6,207 nucleotides of DNA from Candidatus Gastranaerophilales bacterium (GTDB lineage Bacteria > Cyanobacteriota > Vampirovibrionia > Gastranaerophilales > UBA9971), in the NCBI GenBank assembly GCA_028277195.1, contig JANQGS010000090.1, positions 1 through 6,207 of the forward strand, read 5' to 3'. A program made the position numbers and the translations under genes. Under the pieces are notes generated by a model. That model was not told where the DNA came from. It saw only the letters and a program-made list of their open reading frames with translations, and did no database searches. Shown one piece after another: positions 1-5,631 of this stretch. Position 1 is the stretch's first letter. Each line of letters begins with the position of its first letter.

Positions 1-5
1 GCGAC

Positions 6-82
6 GTTTTCTTAAAGTCGGGCTCCCTCCATTTTTTTGATACTCAATCAAAAAAACAGAGTCCTTCCGATTTTAAGAAAAC
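6..82. repeat. Long interrupted inverted repeat (nested hairpin)
   Basis: Two nested inverted repeats share one centre. The outer arms at 6-21 and 67-82 match at 15 of 16 positions, and the one mismatch (G17 against T72) would be a G-U pair in RNA. The inner arms at 32-41 and 47-56 are perfect over 10 bp (T7-GAT against ATC-A7) with a 5-base loop ACTCA. The two spacers between outer and inner arms are both exactly 10 bases, and three of those positions (27-29 with 59-61) also pair. This symmetry suggests an old long palindrome, such as a small non-autonomous element, an element end or a strong terminator. No gene is seen in 1-106. The window edge hides the left context, so its role is undecided. 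Confidence 0.6.
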
Positions 83-106
83 TAACTCATTTTGGTATAG
101 GTTTGA

Positions 107-277
107 TTATTAGAACGAATATTCCATGTATCAAGAAATACTGTATCAGAATGGCTAAAAAAAATCGAAAAATTGCCAACAATAGAAGAAACTCTTATTG
201 AAATAGAAAATGATAGTAACAACCTATATGAAATTATATTGCGGAATAGTATAATTATCATTGAAAATATACAATAA
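107..277 (+). pseudogene. IS1-type transposase remnant
   Basis: This frame is open for 56 codons and ends at TAA 275-277. An in-frame TGA lies immediately before it at 104-106, and it has no credible start. The translation contains FHVSRNTVSEWLKKIEKLP followed by TIEETLIEIENDSNNLYEI. From memory of the family this matches the helix-turn-helix segment of IS1-family transposases (pattern VSRNTV..WLKK....LP...ETL) and the approach to the catalytic motif near LELDELWSFV. The zinc-ribbon N-terminus is absent. The match fades after YEI, where the DDE-type catalytic half should begin, so only an inactive middle fragment remains. It lies directly in front of the PC4-like gene and overlaps that gene's likely promoter region. 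The assignment rests on motif recognition, not on a search. Confidence 0.6.
250..255 (+). promoter_or_regulatory. Possible -10 element for the PC4-like gene
   Basis: A perfect TATAAT hexamer lies 36 bases before the start codon at 292 and 23 bases before the ribosome binding site. The best -35 candidate with 17-base spacing (TATGAA, 227-232) is poor, and the region is AT-rich enough to produce such hexamers by chance. If real, the IS1 remnant supplies the promoter of the downstream gene. Confidence 0.3.
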
Positions 278-278
278 T

Positions 279-286
279 AAAGGAGG
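279..286 (+). promoter_or_regulatory. Strong ribosome binding site
   Basis: AAAGGAGG is a near-complete anti-16S match. It lies five bases before ATG 292 and fixes the start of the PC4-like gene. It is the strongest Shine-Dalgarno site in the window. Confidence 0.85.
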
Positions 287-291
287 AAATT

Positions 292-519
292 ATGTCTGAA
301 AAAAAACTTCTGGTAACAATTCCGCGTACCGCCACCGAGGAAATCCAGGTGCAACTCAGCGAATACAAAGGGAAAAAGTTTCTTGACCTTAGAATATTCT
401 ACACAACAGACGGGGGAAATACCTGGAATCCTACAAAAAAGGGGATTGCGGTCTATCCCGAGAACCTGGATGACTTGAAACAGGCCATTGATGAGGCGCA
501 AAGAGAATTGCAGGAGTAA
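292..519 (+). CDS. PC4/p15-like ssDNA-binding transcriptional coactivator family protein
   Basis: This 75-residue protein matches the PC4/Sub1 C-terminal fold (Pfam PF02229) over nearly its whole length. Telling segments are EEIQVQLSEYKGKKFLDLRI (residues 16-35), then FYTTDGGNTWNPTKKGIAVY (36-55), then a C-terminal amphipathic helix from about residue 57 (PENLDDLKQAIDEAQRELQE). In the known family this fold forms a homodimer that binds single-stranded DNA through a curved beta sheet. Bacterial members are stand-alone, short and mostly uncharacterised, and are thought to affect transcription or nucleoid function. The start is set by the strong ribosome binding site at 279-286. The gene follows an IS1 remnant and is separated by about 84 bases from the M16 gene, so it may be its own transcription unit. 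Family assignment is confident; its cellular role here is not known. Confidence 0.85.
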   Translation: MSEKKLLVTIPRTATEEIQVQLSEYKGKKFLDLRIFYTTDGGNTWNPTKKGIAVYPENLDDLKQAIDEAQRELQE

Positions 520-589
520 AATTTTATGGACGGCAATTTAGGTAGTTTAACTAAAATGGTGTATATTTTTATTACAATATAAATTTTCC

Positions 590-595
590 GGGGAA
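590..595 (+). promoter_or_regulatory. Ribosome binding site deciding the M16 start
   Basis: GGGGAA lies eight bases before ATG 604. It abuts or overlaps the alternative ATG at 595, which leaves no usable spacing for that codon, so 604 is the better start. The 84 bases between the PC4-like gene and the M16 gene hold only this site and a weak TACAAT hexamer at 573-578 with no good partner. Confidence 0.5.
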
Positions 596-603
596 TGGCT
601 TAT

Positions 604-3204
604 ATGATTAAAATTATTCAAATACTCCTGTTTTTAGTTGTTTTTAGCACAGGTATCACCTGCGGGGCAAAGGCTTCTGACAGCCCGATAAGTGTTTTTT
701 ACCTGAACAACGGCCATAAGGTCATAATAAAGGAAATCCACGCCAATCCCATAGTAACAATAGATACCTGGGTAAAAACCGGCTCAGGCTCGGAAACCGG
801 GAAAAACAACGGCGTATCGCATTTTCTGGAGCACCTGATGTTCAAGGGCACTCCCGCTCACAAAAACGGGGAAATAGAAGCTATCCTGGAATCAAGGGGC
901 GCAAGGTGTAATGCCTCTACAAGCAAGGATTTTACGCACTATTACGTGACCATTGCAAGCGATTATGTTGATACCGCAATAAAATTACATGCCGATATGC
1001 TGAAAAATCCTGCCATACCGCCGGATGAAATTGATAAAGAAAGAAAAGTCGTCCGGGAAGAAATAAGAAGGGCCAATGATAACCCTAAGAGAATACTGAT
1101 GATGAGCCTTTTTCGGACCATGTTCAGGGAGCATCCCTATAAAATGGATACCCTGGGCCCGCATGAGGTTATTGAAAACATTACGCGTAAGGAAATTCTC
1201 GATTATTACAATGAACACTATGTGCCCTCTAAAATGACAACAATAGTAGTCGGGGACGTTGATACGAAAAAAATCCTCGCCCTGGTGAAAAAAGCCTTTA
1301 ATCACACTGATAAATTACCCCGGGAAAAGGACGAAATCCCCCCAATAAAAAGGGAATCCGCCCCTGAAAAATACCCGGAAAAAATTACCCGGGGAAAATA
1401 TAAATCCGGATATGCTCTCTGGGGATTTAAAGGAGTGCCCGCTAAGTCAATAAAAGAGGCTTATGCGCTGGACTTTGCGGCCTCTATATTGGGTGGGACA
1501 AGGACTTCCCGGCTTTACCAGAATGTAAGGGAGGAGCAAAACCTTGTCTCTGACATAGGGGCAAGCCATTATTCATTAAAACATGACAGTATATTCCTGA
1601 TATCAGCGGATTTTGAGCCTGAAAACCTTGATAAGCTAAAAGCCTCTGTACTAAAGGAAATAGACCGTTTAAGAAACGAGCCTGTAACCCGGGAAGAGCT
1701 GGAAAGGGCCAAAATTCTCGCGAAAAGGAGTTTTATTTACGCAAATGAGTCTGTCCAGAATATCGCAAACTCCCTGGGCTACACGGAAATCCTCTATGAC
1801 AGCATTGAGCCCTACAAAAAACACACGGAATACATTGACAGGGTAACAGCAGGTGAGATTAAAAAAGTTGCCCAAAAATACCTGAAACCTGAAAGGCTTG
1901 TCCTGACAGCACTATTGCCTGAGGAGACCGAGGTTAACTCTGTTTTACCGGGTAAGAGCGTAATTGAAAATTCGGCAAAATTCGGCTTAAGTAACGGAAT
2001 TACCCTTATAACAAACAAAAATACCTCAAATGACATTATCGCGATGAGCGTATTTTTCAGGGGCGGACGTTTTATTGAGCCGGTGCCGGGCACTGTTGAT
2101 ATCCTCGCCGGAACGCTGTTATACGGCACAAAACAAAGGCCTTACCTTAAACTCTTGCAGGAGCTGGAAAATTCGGGCATATCCGTTTCGCCGCACGCTG
2201 GCAATGATTACATTGAAATCAGCGTTAAATCCACGGGCAATGAATTTGATAAAGCCCTGGAAATACTCGCGGACATTATTAATAACCCGGCGTTTGAGCA
2301 AAAATATATTGATAAGGGCAGAAAAGAGATACTGGCTGAAATAAAAAAATCCAGGGATTACCCTGTCAGCATTGCATCGGAAAATTTTGTCCGAATGCTC
2401 TATAAAGACCATCCCTACGATAATACAGGCAAAATTTTTGAGGAAAACGCGGATTTAATTACAAGGGATACGGTGGTTAAATACCATAAAAACCTGTTTA
2501 TACCTGAAAATATGGTTGTTTCCGTATCAGGCGATGTGGTGCACGAAGAACTCGCCGAAAAATTAATAAAGGCGTTTCCGCCTACAGGCAAAGAGCCCCC
2601 TGAAATAAAACACACCGGGGAATTTTTACCGCTCGGGGAAAATATTGAAACCATAACCGAAAAGCAGTCAGAAGCGGCCTGGGTATTTATGGGCTGGCCT
2701 GTCGGGAATATCTCGGATAATAAGGAGTTTGCGGCTTTCAGGTTGGTTGAGTCCTATCTCTCGGGCGGCTTGAGTTCAAGACTGCATAAGGTTTTCAGGG
2801 AGAAGCAGGGACTGGCTTACCAGGTAGGGTGCTCATATTCCCCGAAAATGGATAAAGGGCACTTTGTGCTGGTTATAGGCACTGCGCCTGAAAACCTTGA
2901 AACTGTAAAAAGCAAGTTCCTGAAGGAAATAGAAAGCCTGAAAACCGTCCCCCTTTCCCCGGAAACACTTGCAAGCACTAAAAGCAAACTCATCGGGGGT
3001 TACGCGCTATCCCAGGAAACCAACCGCAAAAAAGCCCGTTTACTCGGTGTTTTTGAGGTAATTGACAAAGGTTTCGGGTTTAATTATGTTTTTCCCGGCC
3101 TGGTAAATGAGGTAACGCCTGAGGATATTATAAAGCTGGCAAATAAGTATTTTAACAGTCCTTATGCCCTTTCAGCAACCACTCCGCATAAATTTTGTCA
3201 ATAA
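604..3204 (+). CDS. Exported M16 family zinc metallopeptidase, two-domain single chain
   Basis: This is an 866-residue M16 (insulinase/processing-peptidase-like) protein that would degrade or process peptides outside the cytoplasm. Residues 1-24 form a Sec signal peptide: lysine, a hydrophobic core around ILLFLVVF, then a likely signal peptidase I site after AKA. Cys20 does not sit in a good lipobox. The inverted zinc motif HFLEH is at residues 73-77, and the third zinc ligand is a glutamate near 152-153 in VVREEIRR. The second M16 half starts near residue 458. There GTVDILAGTLLYGT (from about 496) aligns with the active motif region but has Asp, Ala and Gly in place of His, Glu and His, so this half is non-catalytic. 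A GLSSRL and FREKQGLAYQ segment near residue 720 is typical of the substrate-binding side. One active plus one inactive half in a single chain is the usual closed-clamshell design of the family. An upstream ATG at 595 would add three residues but is too close to the ribosome binding site. Confidence 0.9.
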   Translation: MIKIIQILLFLVVFSTGITCGAKASDSPISVFYLNNGHKVIIKEIHANPIVTIDTWVKTGSGSETGKNNGVSHFLEHLMFKGTPAHKNGEIEAILESRGARCNASTSKDFTHYYVTIASDYVDTAIKLHADMLKNPAIPPDEIDKERKVVREEIRRANDNPKRILMMSLFRTMFREHPYKMDTLGPHEVIENITRKEILDYYNEHYVPSKMTTIVVGDVDTKKILALVKKAFNHTDKLPREKDEIPPIKRESAPEKYPEKITRGKYKSGYALWGFKGVPAKSIKEAYALDFAASILGGTRTSRLYQNVREEQNLVSDIGASHYSLKHDSIFLISADFEPENLDKLKASVLKEIDRLRNEPVTREELERAKILAKRSFIYANESVQNIANSLGYTEILYDSIEPYKKHTEYIDRVTAGEIKKVAQKYLKPERLVLTALLPEETEVNSVLPGKSVIENSAKFGLSNGITLITNKNTSNDIIAMSVFFRGGRFIEPVPGTVDILAGTLLYGTKQRPYLKLLQELENSGISVSPHAGNDYIEISVKSTGNEFDKALEILADIINNPAFEQKYIDKGRKEILAEIKKSRDYPVSIASENFVRMLYKDHPYDNTGKIFEENADLITRDTVVKYHKNLFIPENMVVSVSGDVVHEELAEKLIKAFPPTGKEPPEIKHTGEFLPLGENIETITEKQSEAAWVFMGWPVGNISDNKEFAAFRLVESYLSGGLSSRLHKVFREKQGLAYQVGCSYSPKMDKGHFVLVIGTAPENLETVKSKFLKEIESLKTVPLSPETLASTKSKLIGGYALSQETNRKKARLLGVFEVIDKGFGFNYVFPGLVNEVTPEDIIKLANKYFNSPYALSATTPHKFCQ

Positions 3205-3243
3205 TTCGGAGGATTTTATAATTATTGTGGTAGAATTTTACTC

Positions 3244-3426
3244 ATGAACAAAGAGGTGACTATTTCCGGAACTTTATTATTAATTCAAAATTTTAACAAT
3301 ACTGCCAATAAAATTCTTTTTGCCCTTGGACTAATAACATTTTTGCTGTTCTTGCTTTTATATGCAAATAAAGGCATACTGTTATATAGATTAATTAGTA
3401 AATTAAAGGATAAAAACAATGAATGA
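3244..3426 (+). CDS. Small membrane protein A1 (unknown family)
   Basis: This 60-residue protein has one clear membrane segment at about residues 23-40 (KILFALGLITFLLFLLLY) and a basic tail ending LISKLKDKNNE. I do not recognise a named family. Its last 37 residues align with the end of A2 (3571-3810) with one gap and about 13 identities. These include the shared K..F..LG.I, FL..Y and the tail I.KLK, so the two look homologous. A1 lacks the N-terminal 20-25 residues of A2 and may be shortened. No good Shine-Dalgarno precedes ATG 3244; a GGAGG at 3208-3212 is too far away. The stretch is much more AT-rich than the flanking genes. A1 overlaps B1 by 8 bases, which suggests coupled translation. 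Confidence 0.6.
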   Translation: MNKEVTISGTLLLIQNFNNTANKILFALGLITFLLFLLLYANKGILLYRLISKLKDKNNE

Positions 3427-3532
3427 GTTTATAATTCAACTAGTTGCTATTTTTATCACATTTTCTGCAATATTTTTCTGGATGTATCGACTTTATAAAA
3501 TGGATAAAGATTTTGAAAAAAAATATTTATAA
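3419..3532 (+). CDS. Small single-pass membrane protein B1 (unknown family)
   Basis: This is a 37-residue protein: MNEFIIQLVAIFITFSAIFF forms a membrane segment at about residues 5-21, followed by a charged tail (YRLYKMDKDFEKKYL) that is probably cytoplasmic. It starts inside the end of A1 (8-base overlap) and has a good AAAGGA site at 3405-3410, eight bases before the ATG. It occupies the same place after A1 that B2 occupies after A2. Both begin MN, have one helix and end in a short charged tail, although only about five positions are identical. No function is assigned. It resembles small accessory subunits of membrane complexes only in general form. Confidence 0.55.
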   Translation: MNEFIIQLVAIFITFSAIFFWMYRLYKMDKDFEKKYL

Positions 3533-3535
3533 AAT

Positions 3536-3574
3536 ATGCACTATTTTGAAAAAAATAAACCCTATACCAAATGA
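3536..3574 (+). pseudogene. Duplicated trpB start (12-codon frame)
   Basis: The frame reads MHYFEKNKPYTK and then TGA. The real TrpB begins MADYFEKNKPYN, so nine consecutive residues (YFEKNKPY and the preceding base context) are shared in the same reading phase. The DNA is identical over 26 bp. The frame begins three bases after the B1 stop, has no Shine-Dalgarno, and its TGA overlaps the ATG of A2 (ATGA at 3571-3574). It could be a dead scar of an insertion or duplication at the trpB start, or a translated coupling frame that delivers ribosomes to A2. It contains no Trp codons, so it is not a classical trp leader peptide. Confidence 0.7.
3541..3566 (+). repeat. 26-bp direct repeat, left copy
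   Basis: This is identical in all 26 positions to 3927-3952, inside the start of trpB; the repeat period is 386 bp. The match stops abruptly on the right (CCAAATG here, ACCTGCC in trpB). On the left it is interrupted by a small length difference (ATGCA against ATGGCTGA), beyond which TAAAAT is again shared. Confidence 0.95.
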
Positions 3575-3810
3575 GTAAAAGTGGACTACAAAAAGAACTT
3601 GATTATTTATTATTGAGAAAGAATAACCTTTGGACAATATTTATAGCGACTTCAGGAGGTTCACCGGGCTTATTGTTTATCCCCCATAATCCGCTAAAAT
3701 GGGTATTTATACCCTTAGGCATTATACTCTCTGTTATTTTTCTTGATGTATATCTTAAAAAAGATGGTAAAATAGAGTTTATAATCAAAAAATTAAAAGA
3801 GGAAGATTAA
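3571..3810 (+). CDS. Small two-helix membrane protein A2 (unknown family)
   Basis: This 79-residue protein has a charged N-terminal helix (LQKELDYLLLRKNN, residues 6-19), a first hydrophobic segment at about 20-37 containing SGGSPG, a second at about 43-62, and a lysine-rich tail (KIEFIIKKLKEED). It appears to be the full-length relative of A1. No named family is recognised. The ATG overlaps the stop of the trpB-like mini-frame (ATGA), and no Shine-Dalgarno is visible, so initiation is probably coupled to upstream translation. B2 begins one base after its stop. The AT-rich composition matches A1-B1 and differs from trpB. The gene lies inside the segment bracketed by the 26-bp direct repeat. 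Confidence 0.65.
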   Translation: MSKSGLQKELDYLLLRKNNLWTIFIATSGGSPGLLFIPHNPLKWVFIPLGIILSVIFLDVYLKKDGKIEFIIKKLKEED

Positions 3811-3811
3811 T

Positions 3812-3913
3812 ATGAATATAGAGCAGATTGCAAGCATTATTGTTATATTATTTTTTTTCGGACTTTTTTTGTATGCTGCAAAAAGAATTAATAGAGAAGC
3901 CGATAATCTCTAA
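3812..3913 (+). CDS. Small single-pass membrane protein B2 (unknown family)
   Basis: This 33-residue protein has one membrane helix at about residues 6-22 (IASIIVILFFFGLFLYA) and a short charged tail KRINREADNL. A good AGAGGA site at 3798-3803 sits eight bases before the ATG, which supports real translation despite the small size. It follows A2 by one base, and trpB starts five bases after its stop. It is the positional counterpart of B1. The likely arrangement is that A and B proteins work together in the membrane, but nothing in the sequence tells what they do. Confidence 0.6.
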   Translation: MNIEQIASIIVILFFFGLFLYAAKRINREADNL

Positions 3914-3918
3914 AATCT

Positions 3919-5130
3919 ATGGCTGACTATTTTGAAAAAAATAAACCCTATAACCTGCCGAATATAAGTGGAAGATTTGAAAAATTCGGGGGCAAATATG
4001 TCCCGGAAACATTGATGGCGGCTTTATATGAACTTGAAAAAGCGTTTAACGAAGCCTGGCAGGATGACGCTTTTCTCAATGACCTATACAAATTGATGCA
4101 AGAGTATTCCGGCAGGCCAACCCCCCTGTACCCGTCAAAAAGACTGACGGAATACTACGGCAAAGCTAAAATATACCTCAAAAGAGAGGACTTAAACCAT
4201 ACAGGCGCGCATAAAATCAATAATGCCCTGGCGCAGGCGCTTTTGGCGAAAAAAACAGGCAAGCCCCGAATAATAGCAGAAACCGGGGCAGGCCAGCATG
4301 GTGTTGCCGCGGCAACAGCCTGTGCGCTGCTTGGCCTCCGGTGCGAGGTCTACATGGGTGAAGAGGACACAAAACGCCAGGCAATAAATGTTGAAAGGAT
4401 GAAATTGCTGGGTGCTGAGGTAATTACGGTATACTCCGGCAGCAGAACCCTAAAAGACGCTACCAGTGAAGCTATAAGGGACTGGGTAACAAACGTTGAG
4501 AACACTCATTACATAATCGGCTCCACGGTCGGCCCTCACCCCTACCCGATGATGGTGAGGAATTTCCAGTCTGTAATAGGGAAAGAAACGAAACAACAGG
4601 TTTTAGACAGGGAAAACAGGCTGCCTGACTATGTTATTGCCTGCATAGGCGGCGGCAGTAATTCTATGGGTATGTTTTACAGCTTTCTTAACGAGAAATC
4701 AGTTAAAATTATCGGCATAGAAGCTGCCGGGCTGGGCGTTGACACCGGAAAAACCGCTGCAAGCATAACAAAAGGCACGCCGGGTGTACTTCATGGCTCG
4801 ATGAGCCATGTACTGCAGGATGATTACGGCCAGATACAGGAGGCGCACAGCCTTTCCGCCGGGCTTGATTATCCGGGGGTCGGGCCTGAGCATAGTTATT
4901 TAAAGCAAACAGGCAGGGTAAAATATTATCCCGCAACTGACATGCAGGCAGTTCATGCGTTTAAGCTGTTATCACGGCTTGAGGGTATTGTGCCGGCCCT
5001 GGAGTCGGCTCATGCGCTGGCGTATCTTGAGGAGTTTATACCTGAAACTAATAAAGACGAGATTATTGTCCTTTGTCTTTCAGGCAGGGGGGATAAGGAT
5101 TTGCAGACTGTTCTGAATTTTACGCGATAA
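3919..5130 (+). CDS. trpB: Tryptophan synthase beta chain
   Basis: This 403-residue protein catalyses the PLP-dependent condensation of indole with L-serine to L-tryptophan, normally in an alpha2-beta2 complex with TrpA in the cytoplasm. It is the standard TrpB type by length and motifs. FGGKYVPE is at 23-30; the PLP lysine is K99 in NHTGAHKINN; the catalytic glutamate is E121 in AETGAGQHG; the phosphate-binding loop GGGSN is at 244-248; SAGLDYPGVGPEH is at 313-325; and LSGRGDKD is near 387-394. No damage is seen. ATG 3919 lies five bases after the B2 stop with no Shine-Dalgarno, so its translation probably depends on ribosomes finishing B2. Its first codons contain the right copy of the 26-bp repeat. 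No trpA or other trp gene is visible; the next gene is convergent. Confidence 0.97.
   Translation: MADYFEKNKPYNLPNISGRFEKFGGKYVPETLMAALYELEKAFNEAWQDDAFLNDLYKLMQEYSGRPTPLYPSKRLTEYYGKAKIYLKREDLNHTGAHKINNALAQALLAKKTGKPRIIAETGAGQHGVAAATACALLGLRCEVYMGEEDTKRQAINVERMKLLGAEVITVYSGSRTLKDATSEAIRDWVTNVENTHYIIGSTVGPHPYPMMVRNFQSVIGKETKQQVLDRENRLPDYVIACIGGGSNSMGMFYSFLNEKSVKIIGIEAAGLGVDTGKTAASITKGTPGVLHGSMSHVLQDDYGQIQEAHSLSAGLDYPGVGPEHSYLKQTGRVKYYPATDMQAVHAFKLLSRLEGIVPALESAHALAYLEEFIPETNKDEIIVLCLSGRGDKDLQTVLNFTR
3927..3952 (+). repeat. 26-bp direct repeat, right copy
   Basis: This is the second copy of 3541-3566, covering trpB codons 3 (last base) to 12 (first base). The reading phase relative to the repeat is the same in both copies. 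The 360 bp between the copies hold exactly A2 and B2 plus a new ATG GCT GA start for trpB. Confidence 0.95.
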
Positions 5131-5139
5131 ATGAGCTTC

Positions 5140-5607
5140 TTATTCGATTTCTGTTGCTCTATTCTGTACACGTTTAATCATTAATTCCACTTCAGGATTG
5201 CAGTTGAAAGGTATAATTCTGACTTCAGGATAGTTATTCTTATAAACCCTAAATATTTCATCAGCAAAAGCCTGCCCTATAACGTCAACTTTGTTAAAGT
5301 CCAAAATGATTTCCTTAAATTTTTCAAACCTGTTTAATAACCTTTTAGCCTGGGACCTGGATACTAAATTCCCATCAACATACTGAGCAAGGATTAAGGG
5401 AACATTTGTTCTGTCAAAACTCCATTCTTCAGTCCCGTATTCCTTAAAAACATCGCCTGAAGTTCGATTTGAGGAGTTTTTAATAGACATGGAAACCAGT
5501 GTCCCTTTTTCTTTTTCGGCCTTATCTTCCAATAACCAGTCGTTTTCTTCAGAATTGTGAACATAGTATAAATTCCCTGAAAGAATTTTATACCAAAAGT
5601 ATCTATG
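5140..5607 (-). pseudogene. 3' remnant of a sensor ATPase with STAS-like DUF4325 domain
   Basis: The stop is at 5140 and the frame stays open back to an in-frame TGA at 5608-5610, with no ATG at its front. A TTG at 5532 would give a 130-residue protein. The upstream codons also read as protein (ILSGNLYY, then VHNSEENDWLLEDK). They lead into KGTLVSMSI, which looks like the last strand of a histidine-kinase-like ATPase domain. Residues 55-121, counted from TTG, match DUF4325 (PF14213): LVSRSQAKRLL, then IILDFNKVDVIGQAFADEIF. In intact relatives an HTH or sensor part and an ATPase domain precede this STAS-like domain, suggesting a signalling or anti-sigma-like switch. Here the front is lost beside the IS110 remnant, so the gene is most likely broken. 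It is convergent to trpB, 9 bases from its stop, with no terminator seen between them. Confidence 0.75.
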
Positions 5608-5631
5608 TCAAGAATCAAATTTAAGAATAGT

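Noticed and set aside
80..89. AACTAACTCA also occurs at 6122-6131
   Set aside because: A 10-base match is too short to support a shared element end on its own.
85..101. The reverse complement of this stretch (CCTATACCAAAATGAGT) nearly matches 3561-3576
   Set aside because: There is one single-base gap and only an 11-base perfect core; matches of that size are expected by chance in a 6-kb AT-rich window, and the flanks do not agree.
82..501. Minus-strand open frame of 139 codons across the IS remnant and the PC4-like gene
   Set aside because: It is antisense to a recognisable gene, has no homology I can see, and is an AT-rich shadow frame.
985..2654. Several open frames of 68-106 codons, most of them antisense, within the M16 gene
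   Set aside because: All are shadows of a well-supported long coding region with clear protein motifs.
3536..3574. Trp leader peptide with attenuation of trpB
   Set aside because: The mini-frame has no Trp codons and no alternative hairpins or terminator follow it; its similarity to the TrpB start explains it better.
4792..4810. Perfect 8-bp hairpin (CATGGCTC, loop GAT, GAGCCATG) inside trpB
   Set aside because: It encodes the conserved HGSMSH stretch of TrpB; the near-palindromic codons explain it and there is no T-run or regulatory context.
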